Part shown: piece by piece, positions 35,623 through 46,010 of the stretch | How the letters are laid out: every line of letters starts with the position of its first letter | How positions within the stretch are numbered: position 1 is the stretch's first letter | Assembly: GCA_014526335.1 (NCBI GenBank) | Contig: JACTAT010000037.1 | Span: 11,534,008 to 11,598,007, forward strand | Source: Chrysaora quinquecirrha | Taxonomy: Eukaryota > Cnidaria > Scyphozoa > Semaeostomeae > Pelagiidae | Length of the DNA: 64,000 bases | Direction: 5' to 3' | Program-made: the position numbers and the translations under genes | The notes under the pieces: generated by a model | Database searches by the model: none | Told to the model about the DNA's origin: nothing | The model's input: only the letters and a program-made list of their open reading frames with translations

Positions 35623-35909
35623 CCATCCTATTCCTCAATACTGATGTCGTAGACACATGCTTTGTGAGCAGAGCCAGGTGACGAAAACCACTTGTCAACA
35701 TTCCATGCAGTCTACTTTTTTGTCAAAAATTTAAATACTTGAAGTCAGTGTTTTTTCAGGGACATTCTTGCCTAGATCAAAGAAGGGCTAGCCCCAATTA
35801 CCCCAGAAATGACAGCAGAAACTTTAAAAAGAAGGTTCGATGGCTTACCTACACCAGGGGCGGGTGTAATCTTTTTCCTATTCCTCAATACTATTCCTCG
35901 ATACTAATG
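35623..35909 (+). repeat. Tandem repeat unit, left copy, target of the HECT-carrying element
   Basis: The segment from CTCAATACTGATGTCGTAGA to CCAGGGGCGGG recurs, in the same orientation, at 39635-39745 plus 40312-40410. The last ~40 bp start a second unit (CTATTCCTCGATACTAATGC), which is broken by the element at 35916. So the element landed inside a two-unit tandem repeat. Confidence 0.75.
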
Positions 35910-35934
35910 CTGTAGTACGGTGGCCCAAAAGTTC

Positions 35935-36110
35935 ACGGCAATTTCAATTCGGTCACGGCAATATCAATTTGCCCACAGCACAATTTCAACTTGCTCACGG
36001 CAATATCAATTTGCTCATGGCAATTTCAATTTGCTCACAGCAATTTCAATTTGCTCACGGCAATATCAATCTGCTCACGGCAAATCAAACTTGCTCACGG
36101 CAATTTCAAT
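35935..36110 (+). repeat. Left subterminal array of 20-bp repeat
   Basis: About nine units of GCTCACGGCAATTTCAATTT with TAT/TTT alternation. The unit orientation is opposite to the array at 39421-39610. Confidence 0.9.
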
Positions 36111-36203
36111 ATTAATATAGCTACTTTATAATTATTAATTTTATGGGCTTTAAGATGACCGCCAACACTGATTTCTATTTAATTCCCATTGCTGTTTGAA
36201 AAG

Positions 36204-36425
36204 ATGGCGGACAACGAAAGAGTCATACTGGAATCGCTATTTTATAAAGGACACGAGTACCAAGAGATTTGTGAAATAATGAAAACAGATCATGACATAA
36301 ATCTTAGCCTTAGTCAGCTGAAACGAAAACTTAAACAATACAACCTTCGAAGAAACAAGGTGGAATATAATCGTGCTGTAATGGCAATCTTTCTTCAATA
36401 TAAAAGGCTAAAAAAGATAACTTGA
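36204..36425 (+). CDS. Helix-turn-helix ORF of transposase type
   Basis: From ATG (MADNERVILESLFYKGHEYQ) it runs EICEIMKTDHDINLSLSQLK and RKLKQYNLRRNKVEYNRAV. The pattern F-x-x-G-x-x-x-x-EI-x-x-x-M-x-x-x-H-x-I-x-x-S-x-x-x-L-K-R-x-L-x-x-x-x-L-x-R-x is the Clr5-like N-terminal DNA-binding domain found ahead of integrase-core transposase-like proteins in marine animals. A possible donor (GCT|GTAATG) follows NRAV; the remaining codons to TGA are probably intronic. The expected integrase-core exon is absent; the HECT gene's 3' end lies 40 bp downstream on the other strand. This frame is the only visible link to a transposase. Confidence 0.5.
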   Translation: MADNERVILESLFYKGHEYQEICEIMKTDHDINLSLSQLKRKLKQYNLRRNKVEYNRAVMAIFLQYKRLKKIT

Positions 36426-36467
36426 AATAAAAATGTTTTTGAAATAGAACAGAACGATAATAAACAG

Positions 36468-39286
36468 TTATGCAGCAACATCAAAATATCTACAGTGATA
36501 AGCCCGACCAAATGCTTGGCCTTTGCAGTAAGCTGTCATAAAAACTTCTTTAAATTCTTCATATTTGATAATGTGTACGACAGGAAATGTAATTTCCATC
36601 CCACAAGCACCCACAATTGGATAGCAAACTGTGTGTTTAGGGTTGAATTCCGTACACGAATGGTTGAATTGTCCTGTCAACCATTGCATTACTCCTGCTG
36701 GTGTCAGGTCTGCACACTGATACCTTTCCTCTCCATTATTTTCCTTGTACTCATCATCTTCCTCATCAGAATTCCAGGCTACAGCAGAAGCATTACCTGA
36801 CATCTTTTCATCTTCTAGACAATAGATAAAATCTTGAAAGTTGTCTAGTACTTGGTCTTCAGCAGCTCTATGTGGGTTATCTTTCTCAGAAAAATCGGGA
36901 TACAGCAGGTTTACCAAGTAATTGGCGTCAACCTTGTCTGCCTTTCCCTGGATGAAAGAGCTTGACATAACTTTGAATTGTTCATCAAGTGTTTCTTCAA
37001 GTCATATGCTTGAAACCCTTCCATTAACTCTTTTAACGCCAGTTGCCTTCTGCTAACCATACTCGCAACTATGGAGCCAATGATATCTTCAATTTTTTCT
37101 TCCTTCAATGGACCAGTATATCCATGATCAAGGATTAGATCGTGACAATCCCTGAAATTGCTTCTGATTTCTGCAATTTCGTTCTTCTCTGAAGATGTTA
37201 AATGAAGAGAAGGATCTAGGCTACTCAAATCAAGATCTGGATTAATCATAGTGTTGTACACAACCTCCTCCAGGAAGCAAGGAGGAGGCCCATTCTGTGC
37301 AATGCTAGCTGCAATAATTTCTCCTGCAGTCCTAAATGTTCCATTTTTAATGAAGAGTGTAGAATGGACTGGGGTACCCTTTGGGAACAAAGATTTACCA
37401 ATATCTTTCATTGTGTCAGCAAAGAACTCTCTTGCTAAAGCTCCAGTATCGATTCCTAATTTGCCTAGAAACTTGACAACAACTCTGCTGTTTGCTGGCT
37501 TCTGCTTTCTCTCTCGTTGCCACAGTTGGATAATGCGGTTAAGGTGTACTTCTCGTCTTGTTGTTAAAAATATTTGCTCCGTTTGAAGGACTTTCTCGTG
37601 TAACTCTTGAACAACTTGTGAAGTATTATGTAGCTCCATTACTCCCTTTTTCGACATCTCCATACCATCATCCAATTCAATGTCATCATCTGCAATATCC
37701 TTGTTTAAACTAGCATGCAAAGACAATGATCTTTGGTTACCTGTGCATTGCTGGGTGATTCTTTAATGGAGCAATCACTGTTATTGAAAGCTGGTATTTC
37801 GAGAACACTGTCATCGCTATCAACAGATTTATTCTCTTGATACAGGAGGGATCCTTCACCTGGATCACTATTTAAATGCACTTCAAAATCTGCTTTTACA
37901 CAAATATATAATGTTATTCTTTTAAAGTCTTTGCCAATTTCCTCCTGATATCTTCCAATTGTAAAAAGCTCACTCTGCGAACCTGGAATGTAAACTGCTT
38001 TCTGGAAATCCTCAACGAGTAGTACATATTCACCATCTTCATTGTAGCAGTTGCTATGATATGCCTTCCATTTGTTGATAGCTTTTTCCAATAATGTTAC
38101 AGAAGAATCTAGTACATTCACCCTCAGCGCCAAACGCTTCCCATGTTTCTTTCTCAAACTATCAGTTTTCGGATGCCATTCAGCAATGCCAATATAAATA
38201 ACCCCTTCTTTGTTTATAGCTTTTTGTGGGGAGCCTTTCCCTTGCCCTTTTTTGACACACTATCTTTCCACTGAATTCCCTTTTCTCTCTTAAAACTTAT
38301 AAGACTCTTGACTCTTCCAAAACATGGGACTGCAAAAACTGGGGTCACTGGAACCACTGGGACCAGCACCAGCACCAGATAACTCCTTTTTGATAGCTAC
38401 AAGGCAAGAAAAGGATGAATTTATTTTTCAATTACCTTATACAGGAAATTAACGAATCACGAAATTTAAGCGGTTTACCCTCAACCCTGTTAATTTCATT
38501 ACGCAAATGATAGCAATAATATGCAAATGATATGCAAATTTTTCACAGACTGTATTAATATTATGACGCATTAATTTCAGCAAAGGAAATTGAATCTATT
38601 TCTGTTCGGTAATGAATATAATTATTTGATCTGTCTAATTTCTTGTTTCTACCTTCAGGGAATTAATTTTCGCGGGAAGAGAATTAATTTTTGCGTATTT
38701 TGCGGATTCTATTGTTTCATAACAATAGACTATTGTTTTAGACAATAGAAAAATAAAAATCCACGACAATTAGTTACCCCGAAAATTAATTCCCTTAAGG
38801 TATTGTTTACAACATGGTACATGTGACCCAATCTCCACCTCATCAGCCCCTGCCTGTAGAGTTTGCATATAAACACAAGGAAACTGGAAAAATAAGAAAA
38901 GCCAATAATAAAACTCAGCCCTTACTCTTGTGTGCATAATGAAACGGTCCTGATTTCTCATGTAAGGGCCTACTTTCCTATTCTCATGTAGGCCTTGTAG
39001 TCCTTAGAAGAGGCCTAAACCCTATCCAATTTTGGGAGTTCTTGGGTATGCTGCTTTCTGCCTTCTCAGTGTCATTGCGATGCATACATAGGGACCTACT
39101 AGGCTAGGCCTAGGGGCCTAAGGGTGAGATATAATTTGCCCAAAATATGGTGCCACCACAACGTTCTTTTTTATAGTATAGTAAGTTAAATAGTTAGTGT
39201 TATAAAAATATAATCCTACCTGTTCCACAGCCTGTACAAAAACTGGCATCTTCCAGCTGTCGAACGCCACAGTAGGGGCAAAACAT
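36468..39286 (-). pseudogene. Zinc-ribbon/HECT-type E3 ubiquitin ligase, two exons, frameshifted
   Basis: Exon 1 (39286-39220) encodes MFCPYCGVRQLEDASFCTGC, a four-cysteine zinc ribbon, and ends in CAG|GTAGG. An 823-bp intron follows, with acceptor CTTGCCTTGTAG. Exon 2 starts at 38396 and runs to 36468. Its phase matches exon 1 (continuing AIKKELSGAGAGPSG). Exon 2 contains an unrecognised middle part (GVIYIGIAEWHPKTDSLRKK), then the HECT N-lobe (VVVKFLGKLGIDTGALAREF) and C-lobe (LTPAGVMQWLTGQ, CYPIVGACGMEITFP, EEFKEVFMTA). The Cys in GACG sits where the ubiquitin-accepting Cys is expected. At least four frame changes (about 38310, 38220, 37730 and 36985) make it a pseudogene unless tiny introns exist. 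HECT proteins of this G2E3-like style are multicopy in fish and cnidarians. It lies wholly inside a TIR element. Confidence 0.8.
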
Positions 39287-39420
39287 GACTAGCAAGCTGC
39301 CAGGCAGTTCTTTCTGCTGTCTCCCTCATCAGATCGCATGTGTTGCGCAAAAAGGCCGGAAAAAGGCGCCTGCATTACTTTTGGTCAGCGTTTAATAAAC
39401 AGGGATTCAAATCAATGAAT

Positions 39421-39610
39421 GAGCCGTGAGCAAGTTGATATTGCCGTGAGCAAGTTGAAATTGTGCCGTGAGCAAATTGATATTGCCTTGAGCAAATTGA
39501 AATTGCCGTGAGCAAATTGATATTGCCGTGAGCAAATTGAAATTGCCGTGAGCAAATTGATATTGCCGTGATCGAATTGAAGTTGCCGTGATCGAATTGA
39601 AGTTGCCGTG
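39421..39610 (-). repeat. Right subterminal array of 20-bp repeat
   Basis: About nine units of AGCAAATTGATATTGCCGTG, the reverse complement of the left array at 35935-36110, abutting the right TIR. Confidence 0.9.
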
Positions 39611-39634
39611 AACTTTTGGGCCACTGTACTGTAG

Positions 39635-40410
39635 ACCCATGTTTTGTGACCAGTGCCAGGTGATGAAAACAACTTGTCATCCAGCCTACTTCCTTGTCGA
39701 AAATGTAAATACTCAAAGGCAAAGTGTTTTTTCATGGTCATTCTTGCAACTGGGAATTGTAATTGTAAATGAAATTTCATGAGATGAAGCCAAAGGGAAA
39801 TGATTTTGATAAGAAACAGAACGAAAATATTGTGAAATGACTTTAGAAGAAATTCTCAAAGTAAACTTTAGACTTTCGTCTGCAAGACATTCAAGAGGTT
39901 TCCTTAACCCTAAAAATAGTATGCAAATCTTGTTCCAATCACGGGATTCCCATTAATTTCGAATGCTTTATTTTGTCAATTTGATTTTACTGGAAAATGA
40001 ATTAGAACAACATATATACCTAATAGAAACGAAATAGAATGATTTTTAGTGTTTTTTTAAGCAAATTATAGGAAATAAATGATTTCAGTTTTCTTAACTT
40101 GCCTTTCCTTTTTACAGGAATTTTTGTCGATAAAATAAAAGAAATAAACAAAAATAAAAAGCAACCATACTCTCATGAGGGGAATCCATCCCCTGACCTT
40201 GTTGTTTCCAAACAGGATAACAAACAGGATGCGCTAATCAAAGTGTCGAGATGTCAAGAAAAAGGGATTAATCCCTCGTTGAACACCTCGTTCTTTTGTT
40301 TTCATTGGCACCAGACTGCCCAGATCAAAGAAGGGTTAGCCCCAAGTACCCCAGAAACGACAGCAGAAACGTGAAAAAGAAGGTTCCATGGCTTAACTAC
40401 ACCAGGGGCG
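39635..40410 (+). repeat. Tandem repeat unit, right copy, with a 560-bp insert
   Basis: 39635-39745 matches 35655-35775, and 40312-40410 matches 35770-35870 (GATCAAAGAAGGGTTAGCCC onward). The intervening ~560 bp (about 39750-40311) have no counterpart in the left copy and show no recognised structure. Confidence 0.7.
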
Positions 40411-40620
40411 GCAGGGAAAGGTGAAAGAGCGAGCAATGGATCTTGAAAACCCTAGGAGGATGATCTCGGACAAAATCCGTCTCCATGACTACTACTACTT
40501 TAGTATAGTTGACTAGCCCTTGCCCGTGTAAGAACACTGCCCCATGAGGACCCTCGCCTTCGAAGAACTCCGCCAAAAACAACTTCCACCTAAAAGGCAC
40601 TGTGCATTGAGGTGGCTATA
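40411..40620 (+). repeat. Dispersed composite repeat (TAGCCCTTGCCCGTG family)
   Basis: Contains ACAAAATCCGTCTCCATGAC, TTTAGTATAG and GACTAGCCCTTGCCCGTG followed by CCTCGCCTTCGAAGAACTCC. Related copies occur at 42840-42965, 44380-44570 and 46660-46735. Confidence 0.6.
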
Positions 40621-40860
40621 TTTGCTGTTAATCTAAATCTTGATCTTAATCTTAATGTTAGTCTAGTCTTAATCTTAGTCTTCAACTTAAATGGAATTTT
40701 AATCTTAACCTCCACCTGAATTGGAATCTTAACCTTAATCTGAATCTAAATGTTGATCTTAATCAGAATCTGATTCTTAATTTTAATCTTAATCTCACTC
40801 TTAATCTTAATCTTAATGTTAATCTTAATCTTAGCGTTAGTAAATCTTGAACTCCTAGAC
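40621..40860 (+). repeat. Degenerate TTAATC hexamer array
   Basis: Imperfect repeats of ATCTTA/TTAATC (for example CTTAATCTTAATGTTAATC) fill 240 bp. The unit is not the metazoan telomere TTAGGG. Confidence 0.8.
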
Positions 40861-40871
40861 TTTTCATTTAG

Positions 40872-41436
40872 ACCCTAAGTCTAAATCTTTCTTTATCCGA
40901 ACACAAATTCATTACCGAAATGTGACAGCGTTGCGGAGGAGACAATGAGAAAAGTGGACTGAGATTTAGACTTATACACTTGTGCAGGTCATGAATAATT
41001 AATGAGCTTGATGCAAGCTCGTTGTTTCAGCAAATGTTCCGGGGGTATGATAACAACTTTTAAGCAGTGAATGAAAGGAATCAATGTTTCTCAGGCAAAC
41101 ATTACAAAAGGTTTTATCTAAAGGCCCTTTTATTAATTAATTCTGTTTATGTTATCTACGTAAATAAGAAAACCCCTTGCAATTTTCATGCTACGATTAC
41201 TCCTCTAATTTGCTTTGTTTTATTTCAATGCTGCTGAATTGTCTATGTCCAAGATCAAAGAAAATGCCGGCGGACAGAAATCTGTCCGCCTGTTCTGGAA
41301 AAACAAAGGAAAAAGCTCATTAATTATTCATGACCTGCACAAGTGTATAAGTCTAAATCTCCGTTCACTTTTCTCAATGTCTCCTCCGCAGCGCCATCAT
41401 ATTTGTGTTGGGATAAGGAAAGATTTAGACTTAGGG
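40872..41436. mobile_element. 565-bp MITE with ~130-bp inverted arms
   Basis: The left arm starts ACCCTAAGTCTAAATCTTTC and runs to ...TAATTAATGAGCTT (about 41013). The right arm (about 41312-41436) is its reverse complement, ending GAAAGATTTAGACTTAGGGT. The centre contains a small hairpin (GGCGGACAG ... CTGTCCGCC) at about 41269. Target duplication not resolved. No coding capacity. Confidence 0.8.
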
Positions 41437-41439
41437 TAA

Positions 41440-42170
41440 GTCTAGGTACGGCATGTACCATTTTCGGGTACCATTTTAGGGGTGCAAAATAAATTTTGGG
41501 GTATCGAATTTGCTAAAATTCCAATTTTGGGGTATCATTTTTGCTAAGATGATCAATTTTGGTAAAGTCAAAATAACTGCCAAATAAATTTCAGCTGTAT
41601 AACTCTAAAAACAGACTTTTGAGTATTTCTATGTACTTGATTCATATTTCTTTGTGAACTTTGGGGTATACTTTTAGAATTTTCATAAATTCTGGGGTCA
41701 CATTTTTATTACGAAAATGGCACCCCCCCTCACTGATCTATTGAAGTTACCCCCCGGGTATAAGAACCCCCTCCGTTTATAAAATTTTTGAAATAAATTT
41801 CCCATCCCCCCAGTTATTTGGGCCCTCTATTTGTTTGTTACCTAAGAGTATTGGCCTTAATGTTAATATTAGGAAAAGTGAAATTAATCTTTATTTTAAA
41901 ATAAGTGTTAATATTATTCTAAATTCTTCAGCTGCAATAAAACTTTATATTAAAATCGAAGATGGAATTACAATTGAAATAAGAATGAAATGAAAATGAA
42001 AGTTAGTGTCAAGAAGAGATAAATGGAAAATAAATTTATAATTGAAAAAATATGATAAAAAATAGATCCAAATATTTGAGTTATTTCAAAAAGATTTCTA
42101 GTTTTGTCAAAGTGACTTAGATATTGAAAAGACTTCTATTTAAATCAGAAAACAAAATCACCAAAAACTT
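41440..42170. other. Non-coding, with TTTTGGGGTATC-type repeats
   Basis: At 41460-41720 the phrase TTTTGGGGTAT(C) recurs several times. The rest is AT-rich with no gene. Confidence 0.5.
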
Positions 42171-42171
42171 G

Positions 42172-42250
42172 CCCTTGAGGGGATTTGAACTCCAGCCACT
42201 GTGGGTAGCAGGCGAGCATTTAACCACTCGGCTACACAGCCGTACTGCAT
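42172..42250 (-). repeat. tRNA-like SINE head, copy 1
   Basis: On the minus strand, TAGCCGAGTGGTTA (A box) and GAGTTCAAATCCC (B box) are spaced as in a class II-like tRNA. The anticodon arm and acceptor stem do not pair, so this is a tRNA-derived RNA polymerase III promoter, not a tRNA gene. A related unit lies 275 bp further on. Confidence 0.6.
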
Positions 42251-42445
42251 TGAATACGATAATCTCCTACTGGTCTTAATATTCATGGAAGGAAAAAACA
42301 AAACACGTTAAAACATTATTTCTATGGAACTTAAAAATTAAACCAAAGGCAAATTTTCGTTACCAGACATTTCCTCGGCCTTGGGAAAACATTTCAAACA
42401 CGAAAATAACAGAAATAAAAAAATTTGAAAGGAAAAGATTTTCCC

Positions 42446-42525
42446 CTGAGGGGAGTCGAACTCTCGACTCTGCATCGCTGGTCACGAGACACGCCGCCTT
42501 ACCGACCCTGCTACACTGCCTTGTT
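42446..42525 (-). repeat. tRNA-like SINE head, copy 2
   Basis: The minus strand reads GTGTAGCAGGGTCGGTAAGG (A-box region) and GAGAGTTCGACTCCCCTC (B box). The flank downstream on the plus strand (CTCCTAC preceded by GATAA) resembles that of copy 1, supporting one family. Confidence 0.6.
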
Positions 42526-42595
42526 GCAATTTAGTGATAACCCTCCTACAGAAAACAATCCGGCGATGGTTAAAACAGGCACCAATGACGCACTT

Positions 42596-42965
42596 CAATG
42601 AAGGGTTAGCCCCAATTACCCCCAGAAGCGAAGGCAGTTCGCAAATAACCAAAGGGTGATGACACGCATTTCCATTTTTTTTTTCACAGAAGTATTTTAA
42701 TAGATGTTTAAATTTTATAGATGAACCAATTTTCACAAAACTGTTAACTTTACCCTGTATAAAGAAAATAAAATGAATGAATGAATGAACGCCTATCTCA
42801 CAGTCGGCAGAGCAGCGAAAAAGTGAGAAAGTCTTACCATTGCCAACCTCGGCGGAACTACTAAGACAAAATCGGTTGCCATGGCATTACCATTTTAGTA
42901 TATACAGACTAGCCCTTGCCCGTGTAAGACCACCGCCTCACAAGGACCTCCATCTCAAGGAACCC
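42596..42965 (+). repeat. Composite repeat copy (GGGTTAGCCCCAATTACC family)
   Basis: Begins AAGGGTTAGCCCCAATTACC and includes ACAAAATCGGTTGCCATGGC, a TTTTAGTATA word and GACTAGCCCTTGCCCGTG, then CCTCACAAGGACCTCC. Interrupted by an AT-rich piece at about 42665-42790 ending in an ATGA tetramer run. Confidence 0.65.
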
Positions 42966-43059
42966 GACCTTAAGGAACTCTGCCTCAAAAGGACTGTGTC
43001 TTCAAGTTTTTGAAAAAACTCACAGCTCCTTTTCTCTGGTCTTGGGTATTGGGTCTTGG

Positions 43060-43860
43060 GTCCTCTTACATAATGCCACTGAAGGTCCATGTCCTCTGTT
43101 TTAGTCCAAGGTCCTTAGTCCGCCATGATGTTCCCAAGTTTCAATTAGTTAGTGTGCTGCAGTCCTCTTTCGCTATGGTCTTTTCCTAAGTCTTGAGATT
43201 ATTCATTTTCTTCAGTCCCATTCCTTGATCCTGTTCTACAGTCTTTTTATTGTTCTTATTCCTTAGTCCTGAATTTATTCATTGTTTGTGGCCTTTTATC
43301 TTGTCCTGTTACTCAGTCTTCTTAATGTTCATTTTTCTTAGTTGTGGATGTGTTCATGGTTGTCAAGTCCCATTCATTGATGTTGCTCCTCAATCTTGTT
43401 ATTGGTCATGTTCTTTAGTCCCGAAAGTCTTCATGGTTTCCAAGTCCCATTCCTTGGTGTTGTTTGTCAGTCTTGTTAGTCTTCATGTTCCTTACTCCTA
43501 CAATGGTTCATGGTTTTCAGTCCTGTTCCTTAGTCCTACTCCTCAGTCTTTATTCACGTTCCCTAGTCCTGATTTTATTCTCGGTCTTTTGTCCATTTTC
43601 AGTTCAGTTCCTCAGTAATTGTTCATGTTGTTGAATCTTGAAGTAATTCCTAGTCTTAAGTCCCATTCCTTTGTTCGGTTCCTCAGTCTTGTTACTGTAT
43701 TTTTCACATGCTCCTTAGTCCGGAAAGTATTCATGGTCTTTAGCCAGGTTCCTGGTTCCTGTTTCTCAGTCCTATTAGTCCCGTTCCTCCGTCAGTTTGG
43801 TCCAGGTTTTGACAGCGTCCTTCCTCCGTTTTTTCCGTGTTGGATGGAACTTTGTTGGCA
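43060..43860 (+). repeat. Satellite block A (~75-bp TTCCTTAGTCCTG units)
   Basis: Units of the type GTTCCTTAGTCCTGAA-N-TTCATGGTCTTCAGTCCC repeat about ten times with strong divergence. Long plus-strand frames here (43250-43864) are repeat artefacts. Confidence 0.85.
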
Positions 43861-44570
43861 ATAAAATGCACTATTTGACCAAACGTACACGAAAACAGCG
43901 ACTATGAAATCTGAAATACTTGGAAAAAACTTTTGCCTCAGACGCGGAAGTCATGGCGAGGGTCACGGTCACGCACAGCAGGCGAAATTTCCTTGCACAA
44001 TCCTTCTTTCAACAGCAGGAAGAAAATATACGTGAGAGTAAAACAAGAAATTATTTTCGTTTGGCTGCACAGAAAAGTAAAACCCCTCATTCGGGTTCCA
44101 AAGCTGGCAAATTGATTTCAATTTTTAATCATTTTGTTAGAAGACCTTGTAAGGAAACGAAAACATAAGAAATTGCAATGAATTTCGATGCGAGTTTGGT
44201 TTGGCAGGCGACTGAAATGTGTTCATGCCGGGCGATTGTGTCAATTTGCAGCAGTGACGTAGATCAAAGAAGAAGGGTTAGCCCCATTACCCCAGCTTCT
44301 TGAGCAGATACGAATAAGCGAAGTAGTTTCGGCTCGCCTACCCCATCGGCGGCAGCATCGTGCGAAACCAGCATTTCGAAAGGTCGCACCGCCTTGCCAA
44401 ACTTGCTAGTACAAAATCGGTCGCGTGGCAACCACCATTTTAATATAGAGAGACTAGCTCTTGCCCGTCTGTGACCACCGCCTCGCAAGGACCTCCGCCT
44501 CAAGAGCCTCTGCCTCAAAGACCACCGCCTGAAGGACCTCCGCCTCAATGACCTCTGCCTCTCCACTTAG
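43861..44570 (+). repeat. Post-satellite composite repeat, copy A
   Basis: Sequence from CAATAAAATGCACTATTTGA through CCTCAGACGCGGAAGTCATG to GGCAACCACCATTTTAATAT recurs at about 45998-46735. It ends in 15-bp units (GACCTCCGCCTCAA) at 44485-44565. The 44264-44566 minus-strand frame is a by-product. Confidence 0.75.
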
Positions 44571-44579
44571 CTCCTAGTT

Positions 44580-46010
44580 TCTAATTTTTAGTATTTGTCC
44601 TTGGTCCTAGTCCAGGGTCCCTTTCCTAGTGCCAATCGCAGTTCTGTTCCTCTGTTTTAGTGCAAGGTCCTTAATCCACAATGAGGTTCGTAAGTTTCAA
44701 ATTAGTCAGTGTACAGCAGTTGTCTTTCTCTATAGTATTTTCGTTAGTTCTAACATAATTAATGGTCGTCAGTCCCATACATTGGTCCTGTCCCTCAGTC
44801 TTGTTATAGTTCATATGTTCCATCTCGATCTCGGTCCTGTTGCTTAGTCTTGTAATTGTACATGTTTTTAGTTCCGAAATTATTCATAGTCTTCAGTCCC
44901 TTTCCTTAATCCTGTTCCTTAGTACTGAAATAACTCATGGTCTTCTGTCCCGTTCCTTCATCCTGTTCCTTAGTCCTGAAATTATTCATGGTCTTCAGTT
45001 CCATTCCTTAGTCTTGTTCCTCAGTCTTATTATTGCTCACGTTCCTTAGTCCTGAAATTGTGCATGGTCTTCAGTCCCATTCCTTTGTCCTGGTCCCTAG
45101 TTATGTTATTGTTCATGTTCCTTAGTCCTGAAATTGTTCGTGGTCTTCAGTGCCGTTCCTTGGTCCTGTTCTCGGGTCATGCTATTGTTCATGTTCCTTA
45201 GTCCGGAAATTATTCGTAGTCTTCAGTACCGTACTATGGTCCTGTTCCTCAGTCTCGTAATTGTAGATTTTCCTTAGTTGTGAGAGTCTTCATAGTACCG
45301 TACTATGGTCCTGTTCCTCAGTCTTGTAATTGTAGATTTTCCTTAGTTGTGAGAGTCTTCATAGTACCGTACTATGGTCCTGTTCCTCAGTCTTGTAATT
45401 GTAGATTTTCCTTAGTTGTGAGAGTCTTCATAGTACCGTACTATGGTCCTGTTCCTCAGTCTTGTAATTGTAGATTTTCCTTAGTTTTGAGAGTCTTCAT
45501 GGTTGTCGAGTCTCATTCCTTGATCTTGTTCCTCAGTATTGTATTTGGTGATTTTCTTTAGTCCTGAAAGTCTTCATGGTTTCTAAGTTCCATTCCTTGG
45601 TGTTGTTCCTCTGTCGTGTTTTTCTTCATGTTCCTTACTCCTAAAATGATTCATGGTTTTCAGTCCTGTTCCTTAGTCCTATTCCTCAGTCTTTATTCAA
45701 GCTCTCTAGTCCTGATTTTATTGGCGGTCTTTTGTGCATTTCTCAGTCCAGTTCCTCAGGAATTGTTCATGTTGTTGAGTCTTGAAGTAATTCCTAGTCT
45801 TAAGTACCATTCCTTTGTTCGGTTCCTCAGTCTTGTTATTTTTTGCATGTTCCTTAGTCCTGAAGTATTCATGGTCCTTAGCCAGGTTCCTGGTTCCTGT
45901 TCCTCAGTCCTATTAGTACCGTTCCTCAGTCAGTTTGGTCTAGGTTTTGACAGTGTCCTTCGTCCGTTGTTTCCGTGTTTGATGGGGACTTTGTTAGCAA
46001 TAAAATGCAC
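44580..46010 (+). repeat. Satellite block B with a 69-bp exact-looking triplication
   Basis: Same family as block A, about 18 units. At 45283-45489 a 69-bp higher-order unit (GTGAGAGTCTTCATAGTACC start) is repeated three times nearly perfectly; because 69 is a multiple of three, it yields a periodic open frame that should not be annotated as a gene. Confidence 0.85.

Larger units (their letters stand above)
35916..39628. mobile_element. 3.7-kb TIR element with HECT gene cargo (IS3EU-like candidate)
   Basis: The left end TACGGTGGCCCAAAAGTTCA and the right end (reverse complement TACAGTGGCCCAAAAGTTCA) match at all but one base. The 6-bp word CTGTAG lies directly outside both ends (35910-35915 and 39629-39634), a clean target duplication. 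Inside each TIR is a ~180-bp array of a 20-bp repeat, in inverted orientation at the two ends. The interior holds a small plus-strand helix-turn-helix frame and a converging minus-strand zinc-ribbon/HECT gene. As I recall, IS3EU transposons have 6-bp duplications and TAY ends; this and the HTH frame fit, but no DDE transposase is present, so the copy is non-autonomous. Confidence 0.8.

Noticed and set aside
39375..39780. Three overlapping minus-strand frames rich in QFAHGNINLLTAIS-type repeats
   Set aside because: They are translations of the 20-bp subterminal array in all three frames, not a repeat protein.
40621..40860. TTAATC array as interstitial telomere
   Set aside because: The unit is not TTAGGG or a close variant, and the array is very degenerate.
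42172..42525. Two functional tRNA genes
   Set aside because: A and B boxes are present, but the acceptor and anticodon stems do not pair; SINE heads or pseudo-tRNAs fit better.
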